Shown here: in pieces, positions 1 to 10,304 of the stretch
Layout: each line of letters begins with the position of its first letter
How positions within the stretch are numbered: the first letter of the stretch is position 1
NCBI GenBank assembly: GCA_004431415.1
Contig: QPMI01000452.1
Location: 310,001 to 374,000, forward strand
Source: Cyanophora paradoxa
Lineage: Eukaryota > Glaucocystophyceae > Cyanophorales > Cyanophoraceae
Length of the DNA: 64,000 nt
Reading direction: 5' to 3'
Made by a program: the position numbers and the translations under genes
Notes under the pieces: generated by a model
Database searches by the model: none
The model's input: the letters and a program-made list of their open reading frames with translations, nothing else
What the model was told of the DNA's origin: nothing

Positions 1-576
1 CGTGCGGGCGCGCATGCGTGCGAACCTACAGCGATAAAGCAAGCCTACTGTGAAGTCAGAACAAGCATGCAGGAAGGCAGGGGCGGTCGCACCACACGAT
101 CTATAGCTTGTGAATTTGGCACTTCAACTGGATTCGGGAAGAGAAACCAGAACTCGTCGGCGAGCGACATCTAAGCTGGACGATGCCGCCGAGCGCTTCC
201 GAGTCTCCAAAGAAGCGCGTTTGGCACTCCTCGATGCTTTGTCCGCAACCCGGGCGACCCCCAAACAGCCTTGCAGCCGTAAAGAGACTTCAAACAGTTG
301 GCTGGGGGGGTACACAAGATCCTTACGGATGTGCCCCTGATCCGCCTGCGCGATCTCCGCACCCGGCCACTCCGTCGCCTGTGTGCCTTGAAATGACGGG
401 ACGGGCAGCGTGCGAGCTCAATCGAGGACACCCGCAAGCGGCGGGGCCCTCGGAGGGGTCCCCGGGCCCCGCCCGCGCTGAGTGCGCGAGCGCTGCTTCT
501 TGTAGACGTCCCCGAAGCGCCCAGCCCGCGCGTAGCTAAGCGGCCACTTCGGCAGGTTGGAGGCGCGGCGTTGGAG
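1..576. other. Spacer at the start of the tandem unit
   Basis: No gene is supported. The segment has modest GC for the first 300 bases and then becomes GC-rich. Open frames here are not conserved between the units because of one-base indels (for example GAAATGACGG versus GAATGACGG), which argues against coding function. Confidence 0.5.
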
Positions 577-2277
577 ATGGCTTCTAGGAGACCGCTCCCG
601 CCGACGACGCTGCGGCGTCGATCACCGTCGCAACGTCGAGCGCGGGCCCCTCCCACGACCGCGCGAGCTCCGCCGCCGCCGCGGCCGCCGCGCCGACGGC
701 CTCCGGCTCTACCCTCCCGCCCGCCTCCTCCCACTCGCCGCCGGAGCCGCCGGCGCCGCCCTCCGCGCCCGCGACGGTCCGGAAGAGCCCTTCCGCGCGG
801 TGGCGGTCCCCGCGCCGCCCCGCCGGCGCTGACGCTCACGGGGCGGCATGGGGCGGGGCGGCAGAGTCGCAGGCGGTGTCGGAGTCGATCGGTCTGCTGC
901 GGACGATGCGGCTGTACGGCGGTGCCGGCCCGCCGCACGCCGACGGCGCCCTGTACCGCGCGCCTCGCACAGCTTCGGCAGTGCAGTTGAGCACATCCGC
1001 CGCGGCCGCCCCTTCTGGGACCCCGGTCCGTGCAATCAAAGGCTTAGGCGCCGGTCTCAGACGCTGGACCGGTGCAGACGCCCGTCCCAGACGCCCGCCG
1101 CTGCCCGCCGCCCGCCGCTGCCCGCCGCCCGCCTTGCCCGCCGCCGGAAGCTGAGCGCTTTGGGCGCAGCCTGGCAGCGGTGAAGCCGCGGCAGTCGCTG
1201 GACCTTGGCGGGCTCGTCCGCACGCGCACCCGCCGCCTCGCCGACCTCGACCCCGTCAAGTCTCGGTGCACTCGCCCGCCCGCTCGAGCCTGCGCGGGAA
1301 TAACTGAGACGGCGCGCGATGGGCGGGCAGGCCGCGCCCCATCCGCAAGATCATAGACGACTTCCCCGAAATGTGGCGCCTGGCTCGCATGGGTGCGGCC
1401 CGTTCCCGTACCCCGTGATCGCCTCCAACGACGTACCCCCGCAGACGAGACGGTACGGACCCGCTCGGGGTACGTGCCCCACGAGATGCTCAACGAGGCG
1501 AGCGCCCGTACCCCTTTTCGGCTCCATCCCCGTTCCTGATGCCTGTACCCCTGCTCGCCCTCCCGCGCAGCTGCGGGGCATGTTCCACAAAGAGTCCGTA
1601 CCCCTTCCTAGCCAACTCCGTTACCCCCCGGCCCCTCACCCGTACCCCCCAGGTACTACATCCCCGTGCGGAACATCTTCCGCTACTACGCGCACCTCGA
1701 TGGCGCCAAGGGGCGTGTACCCCTCCCCCTTCCCTTGCTTCCCCTACCCCTGACCCGGCCGGCGGGGGTACAGGTGAAGGCGATCGCGGTGCGGGCGCGG
1801 CACGGCGACGGGGAGGAGATGTACACGGTCAACAAGCGGGGTACACCCCCACCCCGCCTCCCCACCGCCCCCGCCTGCCTGCCGCTCACTTGATCTCCTT
1901 TCTTCCCCCTCAGCAGGGATAGCTGGGAGCCTCTGCAGCGACGGGTCGTTCCGGGAGAGTCTGAAGGGGCCCGCCCATAGCTGGGGGAGAGTCCCCCTCA
2001 GCAGGGATAGCTGGGAGCCTCTGCAGCGACGGGTCGGGCCCGGGTCGCTCCCAGGAACCGGAGCCCGGGTCACTCGCTTCCAGGAGTCCGGCGCCGGGGC
2101 AGGCGCTCGGGGGTACATGTGAGGGCGATCGCGGGTCTGAGGACCCGCCGCTCAACCGCGCCCAAGGTGCGCGTGCCCGCCCCGGCCTCCTCCGCTCCCC
2201 CTTCCCAGGCGCGGGCGCGGGCGCTGGCGCCCCCCTTCGTCTCCCTGCCCGCCTTCGCTCGAGCGGAGAGGGGGTAA
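577..2277 (+). pseudogene. Broken copy of the plus-strand multi-exon gene (unit 1)
   Basis: This is a decayed paralogue of the gene at 27074-31643. Recognisable pieces in order are a start MAS at 577, the block ESIGLLRTMRL near 877, the exon YYIPVRNIFRYYAHLDGAK at 1654-1710, the exon VKAIAVRARHGDGEEMYTVN near 1774-1836, and a last exon ending AFARAERG-stop at 2275-2277. Compared with the 27-kb copy, about 170 bases are missing near 956, which joins two exons out of frame, and several exons between 1840 and 2100 are absent. Synonymous differences (for example in the SAVE residues) show that it once evolved as coding sequence. Introns in the intact copy begin GT or GC and are rich in GTACCCC, as here. 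It is almost certainly non-functional. Confidence 0.6.
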
Positions 2278-2732
2278 GGTTCGCCGTCCCCGGGGCCCCG
2301 CCGTTGAAGTAGAGCGTCCAAATCTGTGATTCTTTCAAAATTGCAAGAGGAGAGCATTATTAAAAATTATTATGTGTACATGTGCTCCTTTCATTGCAAA
2401 AGAGGAGGGCACGGGGCATGTACAGCTGGCGAGGCGGGGGCGGCGGGGGTGGCGGGGCGCCCGGGGGTGCACGTGGAAGGGGCACGGGCCTGGCGGCGCC
2501 CAGGTTACTCTTATCTGAGATTTCGAAGCTGAGATTTCAAGCTTCGAACGACCTTCTGCTACACATGCATTTACATTGAATTTCATCTTCGTAGGGAAAC
2601 GCTTGGAACTATCAACAAATCATGAGCTTCGACAGGCCGCCTGCACGCGCTGCCCACTGTTGCAGCTAGCTGCTGACTTCCGAACGAACGTGGAACGCCG
2701 CGGGCGCTCCGGACCGGGCAGGGCTTGGGGCC

Positions 2733-5030
2733 TCAGAGGCGGCGGGGCGGGCCTACGCGAGCGGGGCCGGGAGCTCCTCGAACGGCTGCGCATGAGCGCC
2801 CCGTCAGCGGCCGGCAGCGGGCGCCTCGTAAGGGAGTAAAGGAAGGGCGGACGGCGGCGGCGGCGACGGCGGCGTCGATGAGGGCGCAGAGTTTCGCGAT
2901 GGCCGCCTGCTGGTACATGTTGCTGAAGAAGACCGCTACGGACCGGCCGGGCCGTCAGCGGTGCGCGGGGCGGGCGCTGTGGCTTCGGAGGGCGCGCGGG
3001 GCGGACCGTTGTGGCGGGAGAAGGCGGCCATGTCAGCGGGGAGGCCGTCACAGGAGGGGAACCGCTCGTTCGGGTCGTCCACAAACGGAACGATCGCCTT
3101 GCCCAGGCGAAGGCTTTCCACGACCTCCTTCCGCACCCTGCGCCCCGCCCCGCCCGCGATCGGCGGGGCGGCGAGGCTTGCGGGGCCGCCGGGCGGTCGG
3201 GCGGCACCAGTCGGTGGAGAGAGCGGCCGAGGGCGCCTTGTCTTCGAAGCAGCGTTTCAGGGTGCCCGGCGTGAGCACGAAGACTGCGCCTGGGCGTCAG
3301 GAGAGAAGGCGACGCGGCGGGGTGGGGGTTTGGGGGTTGGGGGGGGGGGGGGAGGGGGGGGGGGAGAGGGGGGGAGAGGGGGGAGAGGGGGGGGAGAGGG
3401 GGGGGAGGGGGGCGGGAGCGGCGGGGGCCGCCGGTGGGGCATGCCGTCGCAGCAGGAGGCGCGGAGGCTCTCGAGAATCTTCGAGTCGAAGACGCCGCCC
3501 TGGAGGGTCTCCAGGTCGAAGAAGACCTTGTAGCTGTTGCTGTATCAGGGGCACGGGGTACGGAGCCGGCGCCGGCGGCCGCACCCGGCCTTGTCCAGCG
3601 CCTCGCGCACGAACGCCGCGAGGTGGTTCCTCCCGTCCAGCCGCCGGTACGTGATGCTGCGCGGGCCTCAGGGGCGAGCGAGCGAAAGGAGCGCGGAGGG
3701 GGCACGGCGGCGCACAAGGCGTGGAACTCGTAGCCAGGGGGCAGCGGCGGGACGCGGCGGGAGGCGGCGCTCTGTGCGCCGCTCTCCTTTGCGAGCTCGG
3801 CAATCTGGCGAAAGGAGCTCAGCCAAGTCCAGAGCGGCGGGGCGGAGAGCGGGCGCACCTCCACGAGGAGCTTCTTGCGGACGAGGCCCGACTCGACGCC
3901 GAGCTCCCGCTGCAGGTCTGCGTCGGCTAGAGCGAGCAGCATCTTGCCGTCGACGCGGTGCCTCTCGAAGGCCGGGGCGAGGTCCCCGAGCTCGACGGAC
4001 CGCAGCCACTCGCACACGTCCGCCACGCGCATGCCCCGCGGGTCCCGCGCCGCCGCGGCGGGGGCGGGCGAGGTAGCAGCAGCAGCAGCAGGCGCCCCGG
4101 CGATGGATGACGCTGAGCCCGCTGTTAATGAGCTCGCATCGGAAGGCAGAGCAGCAGGAGCGGGGCGTGCGCGGACCGGGGACCGAAGGGGCCGCGGCGG
4201 CGGGAGGGCGCGGGGGCTACGGGAAAAGGTGAGGGGCAGCCGCGTGCATGGGGAAGCGCAGTGGCACGCACCGCCGCAGGGGGCGCGGCTCCAGCGGAGG
4301 GCGCCGCTGCAGAACGGAATCGAGTCAAAGGCTGGCGGAGCGTGTACAAGAAAGTGTACGGACCGGAGGTACGGACCGGTGGGCCGGCGGGAGGATTCGG
4401 GACGGGCGGCGCCCCGGGGACGGGCTGCGGCGGGAGGTGAAGGGCGGAGCGCGGGGCTGGCGGGGCGGGGCGCACCGCGGCGGCGGGAGTGGGTGCGAGG
4501 AGAGAGCGGAGGTAGGGCACGACGACGGCGCACTGAGCAGCACCGTTGTTAGGGGCTCCTTCGTTGACGGCGCGGCGGATGTGCTCGGGCCATGAGTCCA
4601 CGACGGGGTTGCCGTGCACGTACAGCTCCTTCAGGGCGGCGAGGCGGCCGATCTCCGGTGGCAGCGCCGTCAGCCGGTTATTGGCCGCGCTCAGGCACTG
4701 CAGGGCGGCGAGGCGGCCGATTTCTGGTGGCAGCGCCGTCAGCTGGTTCTCGTTCACGACCAGCTCCTTCAGGGAGGCGAGGCGCCCGATCTCCGGCGGC
4801 AGCGCCGTCAGCTGGTTTTTGTTAAACCGCAGCCGCTCCAGGTTCGTCAGCTTGGCGAGCTCGGCGCCCGGGATGCGTGTGAGCTTGCTCGTTATAAGCC
4901 AGAGCACGCGGATGTTCTGCGGCCCCGCATGCGCGATCCAGTCCGCCGGCCACTCCGTCCGCGGCTCCCCCGACAGGTCCAGCACCCCCCCCTCCGGGCT
5001 CCACCTCTGTCTGCTGCTGCCGCCGCCCAT
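2733..5030 (-). CDS. LRR-SAM-TIR protein, SARM1-like TIR (copy 1)
   Basis: Putative innate-immune NADase/receptor. Read on the minus strand from ATG 5030: four 23-residue LRRs (consensus LTALPPEIGRLAALKELYV, to about 4600), a Pro/Ala-rich linker whose intron(s) I could not fix, a SAM domain (4032-3859, DVCEWLRSVELGDLAPAF), then TIR. Introns placed by frame and TIR alignment: 3858-3805, 3715-3657, 3584-3540, 3444-3284 (GC-AG), 3207-3138, 3006-2936. All join with consistent phases. The spliced TIR reads FHAFITYRRLDG, VFFDLETLQGG, VFVLTPGTLKRCF, DWVRKEVVESL, GKAIVPFVDD and ends SNMYQQAAIAKL. It follows animal SARM1 almost without gaps, and the Glu of DLETL (codon 3511-3509) sits at the SARM1 catalytic position. 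SAM domains would drive oligomerisation. The domain calls are firm; NADase activity is inferred. Confidence 0.82.
3284..3444 (-). other. GC-AG intron with a long pyrimidine tract in the TIR gene
   Basis: On the coding (minus) strand the intron starts GCATGCCC and ends GGCGCAG. Removing it joins CCD to VFVLTPG with the spacing seen in SARM1. Nearly all of it is a C-rich tract (plus-strand G runs at 3340-3412) whose length differs among the three copies (see also 10905-10990 and 18483-18562), as expected of a hypervariable homopolymer. Confidence 0.75.
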
Positions 5031-5922
5031 GTCTACGGGGCGGTCAGGGCAGAAGCGCGCCGCGGGGAGCGCGCCTCCCGCCGCGCCCCCACCACCCCCG
5101 CCGCGTCGCGTCGCCTGGTGGGAGCCGAAAGCGGCCTAGCACGCTCCTTGGCGCCCGTACGCGTGCGAAGAAGAGCGAAGCGATTCCTAGGTTCTAGACC
5201 GGGATTCGCCCAGCGGCAACTTACGGCAATCCAGGCTAGGCGCCCTCCAGGCGTCGCGCACCTTCGACTTCGGAGGATATCGATCGCCTTGCCGCAGCAG
5301 AGCCAAATTTAGGAACCGAAGGAGTTCGCGCGCTGTCTGCTGGCTGCTCGCCTGCTGCGCGGTGCACGAAGCTACGACTGAACAGGGAGCGGGCAGGGCG
5401 AGAGGCGGGCGATGCGCATGCCAGAAAACCAACGTTAACGACAAACGAAGCTCCTGGGTCGACTGTACCCCGCCCCTACTCAGATGAGTCAGATCTGGAT
5501 GTCGACGTCTCGCGATCGGATTGCGCGCTGCCAGGCTGTATACGTATACGTAGATACGTAGATAGTACTAGAGACAGATAGGCCTAGGAGGAACTTCGAA
5601 TTCGGATCGGGAATGCAGCCGGCAGGCCCGGCACCAGTGCGCTTCAAATCGCTCTAAATTACTACAGCTTGAACTTCATCCTTGAACAATCATTGAACAA
5701 TCATTGAATGAATTCAAACTACTTGAACTTGAACTACAGCGCCTACTTGGGCGGGCTGGGGCTCTAGCTAAAGCTGTAGTTAGCCCGGAGGCCTGCAGCA
5801 TGGAAGAAAGGAAGTGTGGAAGATGTGCAGTGGCCGGCTGCGGTCGCTAGCTAAAGCAACAGAAAGCCTGAGACCGCAAACAGAGCCGGAGCTGCGACGC
5901 GCGGCGCCGCGCCGCGGGGCTC
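5031..5922. other. Spacer between the LRR-SAM-TIR and RING genes
   Basis: No convincing gene. The segment holds the presumed promoter of the LRR-SAM-TIR gene, an ATACGTA-rich patch at 5537-5570, and a degenerate TTGAACAATCATTGAA repeat at 5670-5745. A related TTGAACTTGATCCTCGAACAA string recurs at 24806, beside the RING paralogue. Copies lie at 12605-13495 and 20178-21069. Confidence 0.5.
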
Positions 5923-6283
5923 TCAATCGTAGATGGGGACGGACCCACCGAAAGGCTCGCGCCAAATGGGGCATGTTCCCGCCCCGCCGGCGAGACGCTG
6001 GACGCAGGCGGCGCAGACGACGTGCCCGCAGGGGTGCAGGAGCCGCCGCTCCCCCGCTCCTTCTCATGTAGACACACCTGCTGGCCCAGCATCAAGCAGG
6101 CCAACTGCCGCTGGCTCAGACTGCGGCGCACCGGGCACTCGAATCGGTTGAGCGCAGCGGCCCGCGCGGCGATCCGCAGCTCCTCCACGCGCGCCAAGGC
6201 CGCCTTCAGCCGCTCGGCCGCCGCCGCGAGCTCCGCCTCGCCCCAGGGCCGGCCGCTGGGCGCGCCGCCAGCGCTGCCGGCCT
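5923..6283 (-). pseudogene. 3' fragment of the LRR-coiled-coil-RING gene (unit 1)
   Basis: Encodes only the end of the LRR-RING protein: a helical stretch (AALARVEELRIAARAAALNR) and a C3HC4-type RING ending CPIWREPFGGSVPIYD-stop (stop 5925-5923). A base is missing in this copy in the GGGG/CCCC runs around 6050, as the frame is restored in copy 2. The fragment is cut at 6283 by the duplication breakpoint, so LRR, coiled coil and start are missing. In all tandem copies the seventh zinc ligand (the second Cys of the CPxC pair) is Trp, while the paralogue at 24977-26185 has CPICREPF. Confidence 0.75.
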
Positions 6284-6388
6284 AGCAGCTGCACTAGAAC
6301 TAAACGGGAATGAGAAATCGAAGCGAGAAGCGAACCTAGCAGCTGCACTAGAACTAAACGGGAATGAGAAATCGAAGCGAGAAGCGAT
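6281..6388. repeat. 54-bp direct repeat, two copies, at the duplication joint
   Basis: CCTAGCAGCTGCACTAGAAC starts at 6281 and again at 6335, and the 54-bp sequence is repeated exactly up to the last bases. It is copied at about 13855-13962 in unit 2. The first copy abuts the truncated RING gene. Confidence 0.9.
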
Positions 6389-6962
6389 GCTCTGAGACGC
6401 GACTTAGCTCACTGCACTGCTAGGGGACCCGGGAGCCTAGAAAGTGTCAAGGCACAGGCCTGTCTTGTGCGAGCGGAGCGCCGGCGCCGGCATCGGCATC
6501 CTCTGGAAGAGGCTGATTCTCAAGACCGCCGGTCTCTGGAGGATCTGGTGCTGCTTCAGGATGCGCATGCAAGCCCACACCGGCCGCTTCATCAGGCAAG
6601 ACTTGCTGGGGCGGGAGAGGCTGGCGGAGAGGGGATGGCTGATGTTCAGAAGAGCCGGCTGAGGCGGGTCGGTCAGCCTGGCAGGCGAGTCCGTCAGGAC
6701 AACAGAGGGGGTGGGAGGCGTCGGGGCCGTCGGAGGAGTCGACCCCAACGAGAGGTGCTCCCCGGCGCCGTTCACTTCATGCTCGACTCCGTCGCCGCCG
6801 CCGCCGCCTTCAGGCCCCGGCGCGTGCACGCCACGCGCCTCAAGTCCCTCCCACTGGTGCCCGTGAGCACAATTCTTTGTTGGGCCGCAGACAGCACCTG
6901 CGCGACAGCTTGACGACCTGCAACGGGTTCAGGAACAAGACAATATACTTCATACGCTTGCA
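6389..6962 (-). other. Unresolved host segment, possible exons of a minus-strand gene
   Basis: Conserved between units 1 and 2 (about 13963-14536). An open frame of 130 codons (6829-6437) and one of 63 codons (6963-6772) exist on the minus strand, downstream of the coiled-coil repeat region at 7087-7580. They could be later exons of one gene, but I could not fix splice sites or recognise a domain. Confidence 0.25.
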
Positions 6963-7086
6963 ATATACTTCATACGCTTATAATTAGATGGATTGCGCAC
7001 CAAGAGCTCCCGCTCTGCCCGCCGCTGCCGCTGCTGCAGTTGCCGCTGCCGCCTCCTCCCGCGCTCGCTGCGCATCCTCTGCGGCG

Positions 7087-7580
7087 CAATCAGAGCGCGA
7101 ACGCAAACAGCAACGTCCTTAAGCAGCGCGCCTTCGGATGTGAGCGCGCGCTGTTCGGCTCGCCGCGCCTCCTCCTGTGCTCGCCGGATTTCCTCTGTCG
7201 CACCATCAGAGCGCGAACGCAAACAGCAACGGGAAAATAAGCAGCGCGCCTTCGGATGTGAGCGCGCGCTGTTCGGCTCGCCGCGCCTCCTCCTGTGCTC
7301 GCCGGATTTCCTCTGTCGCATCGATATCATCAGAGCGCGAACGCAAACAGCAACGGGTAAATAAGCAGCGCGCCTTCGGATGCGAGCGCGCGCTGTTCGG
7401 CTCGCCGCGCCTCCTCCCGTGCTCGCCGATTATCATCTGTCGCACCATCAGAGCGCGAACGCAAACAGCAACGGGTAAATAAGCAGCGCGCCTTCAGATG
7501 CAAGCGCGCGCTGTTCGGCTCGCCGCGCCTCCTCCTGTGCTCGCCGGATTTCCTCTGTCGCATCATCAGAGCAAGAAGGT
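7087..7580 (-). repeat. Four tandem 117-124-bp repeats encoding a coiled-coil segment
   Basis: The block ATCAGAGCGCGAACGCAAAC ... TTTCCTCTGTCGCA occurs four times (about 7090, 7206, 7329, 7447), ending near 7567. On the minus strand each block reads EEIRRAQEEARRAEQRALTS followed by a pyrimidine-rich stretch ending near an AG. It may be an exon/intron pair repeated four times, or a simple minisatellite. It is duplicated at 14661-15154. Confidence 0.7.
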
Positions 7581-8160
7581 TGGAGCGCGTGCGGGCGCGC
7601 ATGCGTGCGAACCTACAGCGATAAAGCAAGCCTACTGTGAAGTCAGAACAAGCATGCAGGAAGGCAGGGGCGGTCGCACCACACGATCTATAGCTTGTGA
7701 ATTTGGCACTTCAACTGGATTCGGGAAGAGAAACCAGAACTCGTCGGCGAGCGACATCTAAGCTGGACGATGCCGCCGAGCGCTTCCGAGTCTCCAAAGA
7801 AGCGCGTTTGGCACTCCTCGATGCTTTGTCCGCAACCCGGGCGACCCCAAACAGCCTTGCAGCCGTAAAGAGACTTCAAACAGTTGGCTGGGGGGTACAC
7901 AAGATCCTTACGGATGTGCCCCTGATCCGCCTGCGCGATCTCCGCACCCGGCCACTCCGTCGCCTGTGTGCCTTGAAATGACGGGACGGGCAGCGTGCGA
8001 GCTCAATCGAGGACACCCGCAAGCGGCGGGGCCCTCGGAGGGGTCCCGGGCCCCGCCCGCGCTGAGTGCGCGAGCGCTGCTTCTTGTAGACGTCCCCGAA
8101 GCGCCCAGCCCGCGCGTAGCTAAGCGGCCACTTCGGCAGGTTGGAGGCGCGGCGTTGGAG

Positions 8161-9850
8161 ATGGCTTCTAGGAGACCGCTCCCGCCGACGACGCTGCGGC
8201 GTCGATCACCGTCGCAACGTCGAGCGCGGCCCCTCCCACGACCGCGCGAGCTCCGCCGCCGCCGCGGCCGCCGCGCCGACGGCCTCCGGCTCTACCCTCC
8301 CGCCCGCCTCCTCCCACTCGCCGCCGGAGCCGCCGGCGCCGCCCTCCGCGCCCGCGACGGTCCGGAAGAGCCCCTTCCGCGCGGTGGCGGTCCCCGCGCC
8401 GCCCCGCCGGCGCTGACGCTCACGGGGCGGCATGGGGCGGGGCGGCAGAGTCGCAGGCGGTGTCGGAGTCGATCGGTCTGCTGCGGACGATGCGGCTGTA
8501 CGGCGGTGCCGGCCCGCCGCACGCCGACGGCGCCCTGTACCGCGCGCCTCGCACAGCTTCGGCAGTGCAGTTGAGCACATCCGCCGCGGCCGCCCTTCTG
8601 GGACCCCGGTCCGTGCAATCAAAGGCTTAGGCGCCGGTCTCAGACGCTGGACCGGTGCAGACGCCCGTCCCAGACGCCCGCCGCTGCCCGCCGCCCGCCG
8701 CTGCCCGCCGCCCGCCTTGCCCGCCGCCGGAAGCTGAGCGCTTTGGGCGCAGCCTGGCAGCGGTGAAGCCGCGGCAGTCGCTGGACCTTGGCGGGCTCGT
8801 CCGCACGCGCACCCGCCGCCTCGCCGACCTCGACCCCGTCAAGTCTCGGTGCACTCGCCCGCCCGCTCGAGCCTGCGCGGGAATAACTGAGACGGCGCGC
8901 GATGGGCGGGCAGGCCGCGCCCCATCCGCAAGATCATAGACGACTTCCCCGAAATGTGGCGCCTGGCTCGCATGGGTGCGGCCCGTTCCCGTACCCCGTG
9001 ATCGCCTCCAACGACGTACCCCCGCAGACGAGACGGTACGGACCCGCTCGGGGTACGTGCCCCACGAGATGCTCAACGAGGCGAGCGCCCGTACCCCTTT
9101 TCGGCTCCATCCCCGTTCCTGATGCCTGTACCCCTGCTCGCCCTCCCGCGCAGCTGCGGGGCATGTTCCACAAAGAGTCCGTACCCCTTCCTAGCCAACT
9201 CCGTTACCCCCGGCCCTCACCCGTACCCCCAGGTACTACATCCCGTGCGGAACATCTTCCGCTACTACGCGCACCTCGATGGCGCCAAGGGCGTGTACCC
9301 CTCCCCTTCCCTTGCTTCCCCTACCCTGACCCGGCCGGCGGGGGTACAGGTGAAGGCGATCGCGGTGCGGGCGCGGCACGGCGACGGGGAGGAGATGTAC
9401 ACGGTCAACAAGCGGGGTACACCCCACCCGCCTCCCCACCGCCCCCGCCTGCCTGCCGCTCACTTGATCTCCTTTCTTCCCCTCAGCAGGGATAGCTGGG
9501 AGCCTCTGCAGCGACGGGTCGTTCCGGGAGAGTCTGAAGGGGCCCGCCCATAGCTGGGGGAGAGTCCCCCTCAGCAGGGATAGCTGGGAGCCTCTGCAGC
9601 GACGGGTCGGGCCCGGGTCGCTCCCAGGAACCGGAGCCCGGGTCACTCGCTTCCAGGAGTCCGGCGCCGGGGCAGGCGCTCGGGGGTACATGTGAGGGCG
9701 ATCGCGGGTCTGAGGACCCGCCGCTCAACCGCGCCCAAGGTGCGCGTGCCCGCCCCGGCCTCCTCCGCTCCCCCTTCCCAGGCGCGGGCGCGGGCGCTGG
9801 CGCCCCCCTTCGTCTCCCTGCCCGCCTTCGCTCGAGCGGAGAGGGGGTAA
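8161..9850 (+). pseudogene. Broken copy of the plus-strand multi-exon gene (unit 2)
   Basis: Same remnant as at 577-2277, with the same internal deletion and the same final exon and stop (9848-9850). Extra one-base losses in C runs distinguish it from unit 1, for example around 9205-9320. Confidence 0.58.
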
Positions 9851-10304
9851 GGTTCGCCGTCCCCGGGGCCCCGCCGTTGAAGTAGAGCGTCCAAATCTGT
9901 GATTCTTTCAAAATTGCAAGAGGAGAGCATTATTAAAAATTATTATGTGTACATGTGCTCCTTTCATTGCAAAAGAGGAGGGCACGGGGCATGTACAGCT
10001 GGCGAGGCGGGGGCGGCGGGGGTGGCGGGGCGCCCGGGGGTGCACGTGGAAGGGGCACGGGCCTGGCGGCGCCCAGGTTACTCTTATCTGAGATTTCGAA
10101 GCTGAGATTTCAAGCTTCGAACGACCTTCTGCTACACATGCATTTACATTGAATTTCATCTTCGTAGGGAAACGCTTGGAACTATCAACAAATCATGAGC
10201 TTCGACAGGCCGCCTGCACGCGCTGCCCACTGTTGCAGCTAGCTGCTGACTTCCGAACGAACGTGGAACGCCGCGGGCGCTCCGGACCGGGCAGGGCTTG
10301 GGCC

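Larger units (their letters stand above)
1..7587. repeat. Tandem unit 1 of a 7.58-kb segmental duplication
   Basis: The sequence at 1 (CGTGCGGGCGCGCATGCGTG) recurs at 7588 and 15162, and the following kilobases are nearly identical. Each unit contains a broken plus-strand gene, an LRR-SAM-TIR gene on the minus strand, a 3' fragment of an LRR-RING gene on the minus strand, and about 1.3 kb of extra sequence (6281-7587) with short tandem repeats. Most differences between units are one-base changes in G or C runs; real substitutions are rare (for example GGGGCC versus GGGACC near 6729/14299). The duplication is therefore very recent, or it is partly an assembly product. Confidence 0.95.

Noticed and set aside
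171-938. Long GC-rich open frames on both strands throughout 1-31 kb
   Set aside because: High GC removes stops by chance. The frames are Arg/Pro/Ala-rich, shift between the tandem copies and have no domain, so only frames with recognisable protein pattern were kept.
3330-3415. G-quadruplex regulatory element
   Set aside because: The G runs could form one, but they lie in an intron and vary in length; there is no independent support.
7087-7580. CRISPR-like array
   Set aside because: The 117-124-bp blocks are repeated in full, without short repeats separated by unique spacers, and the host is eukaryotic.
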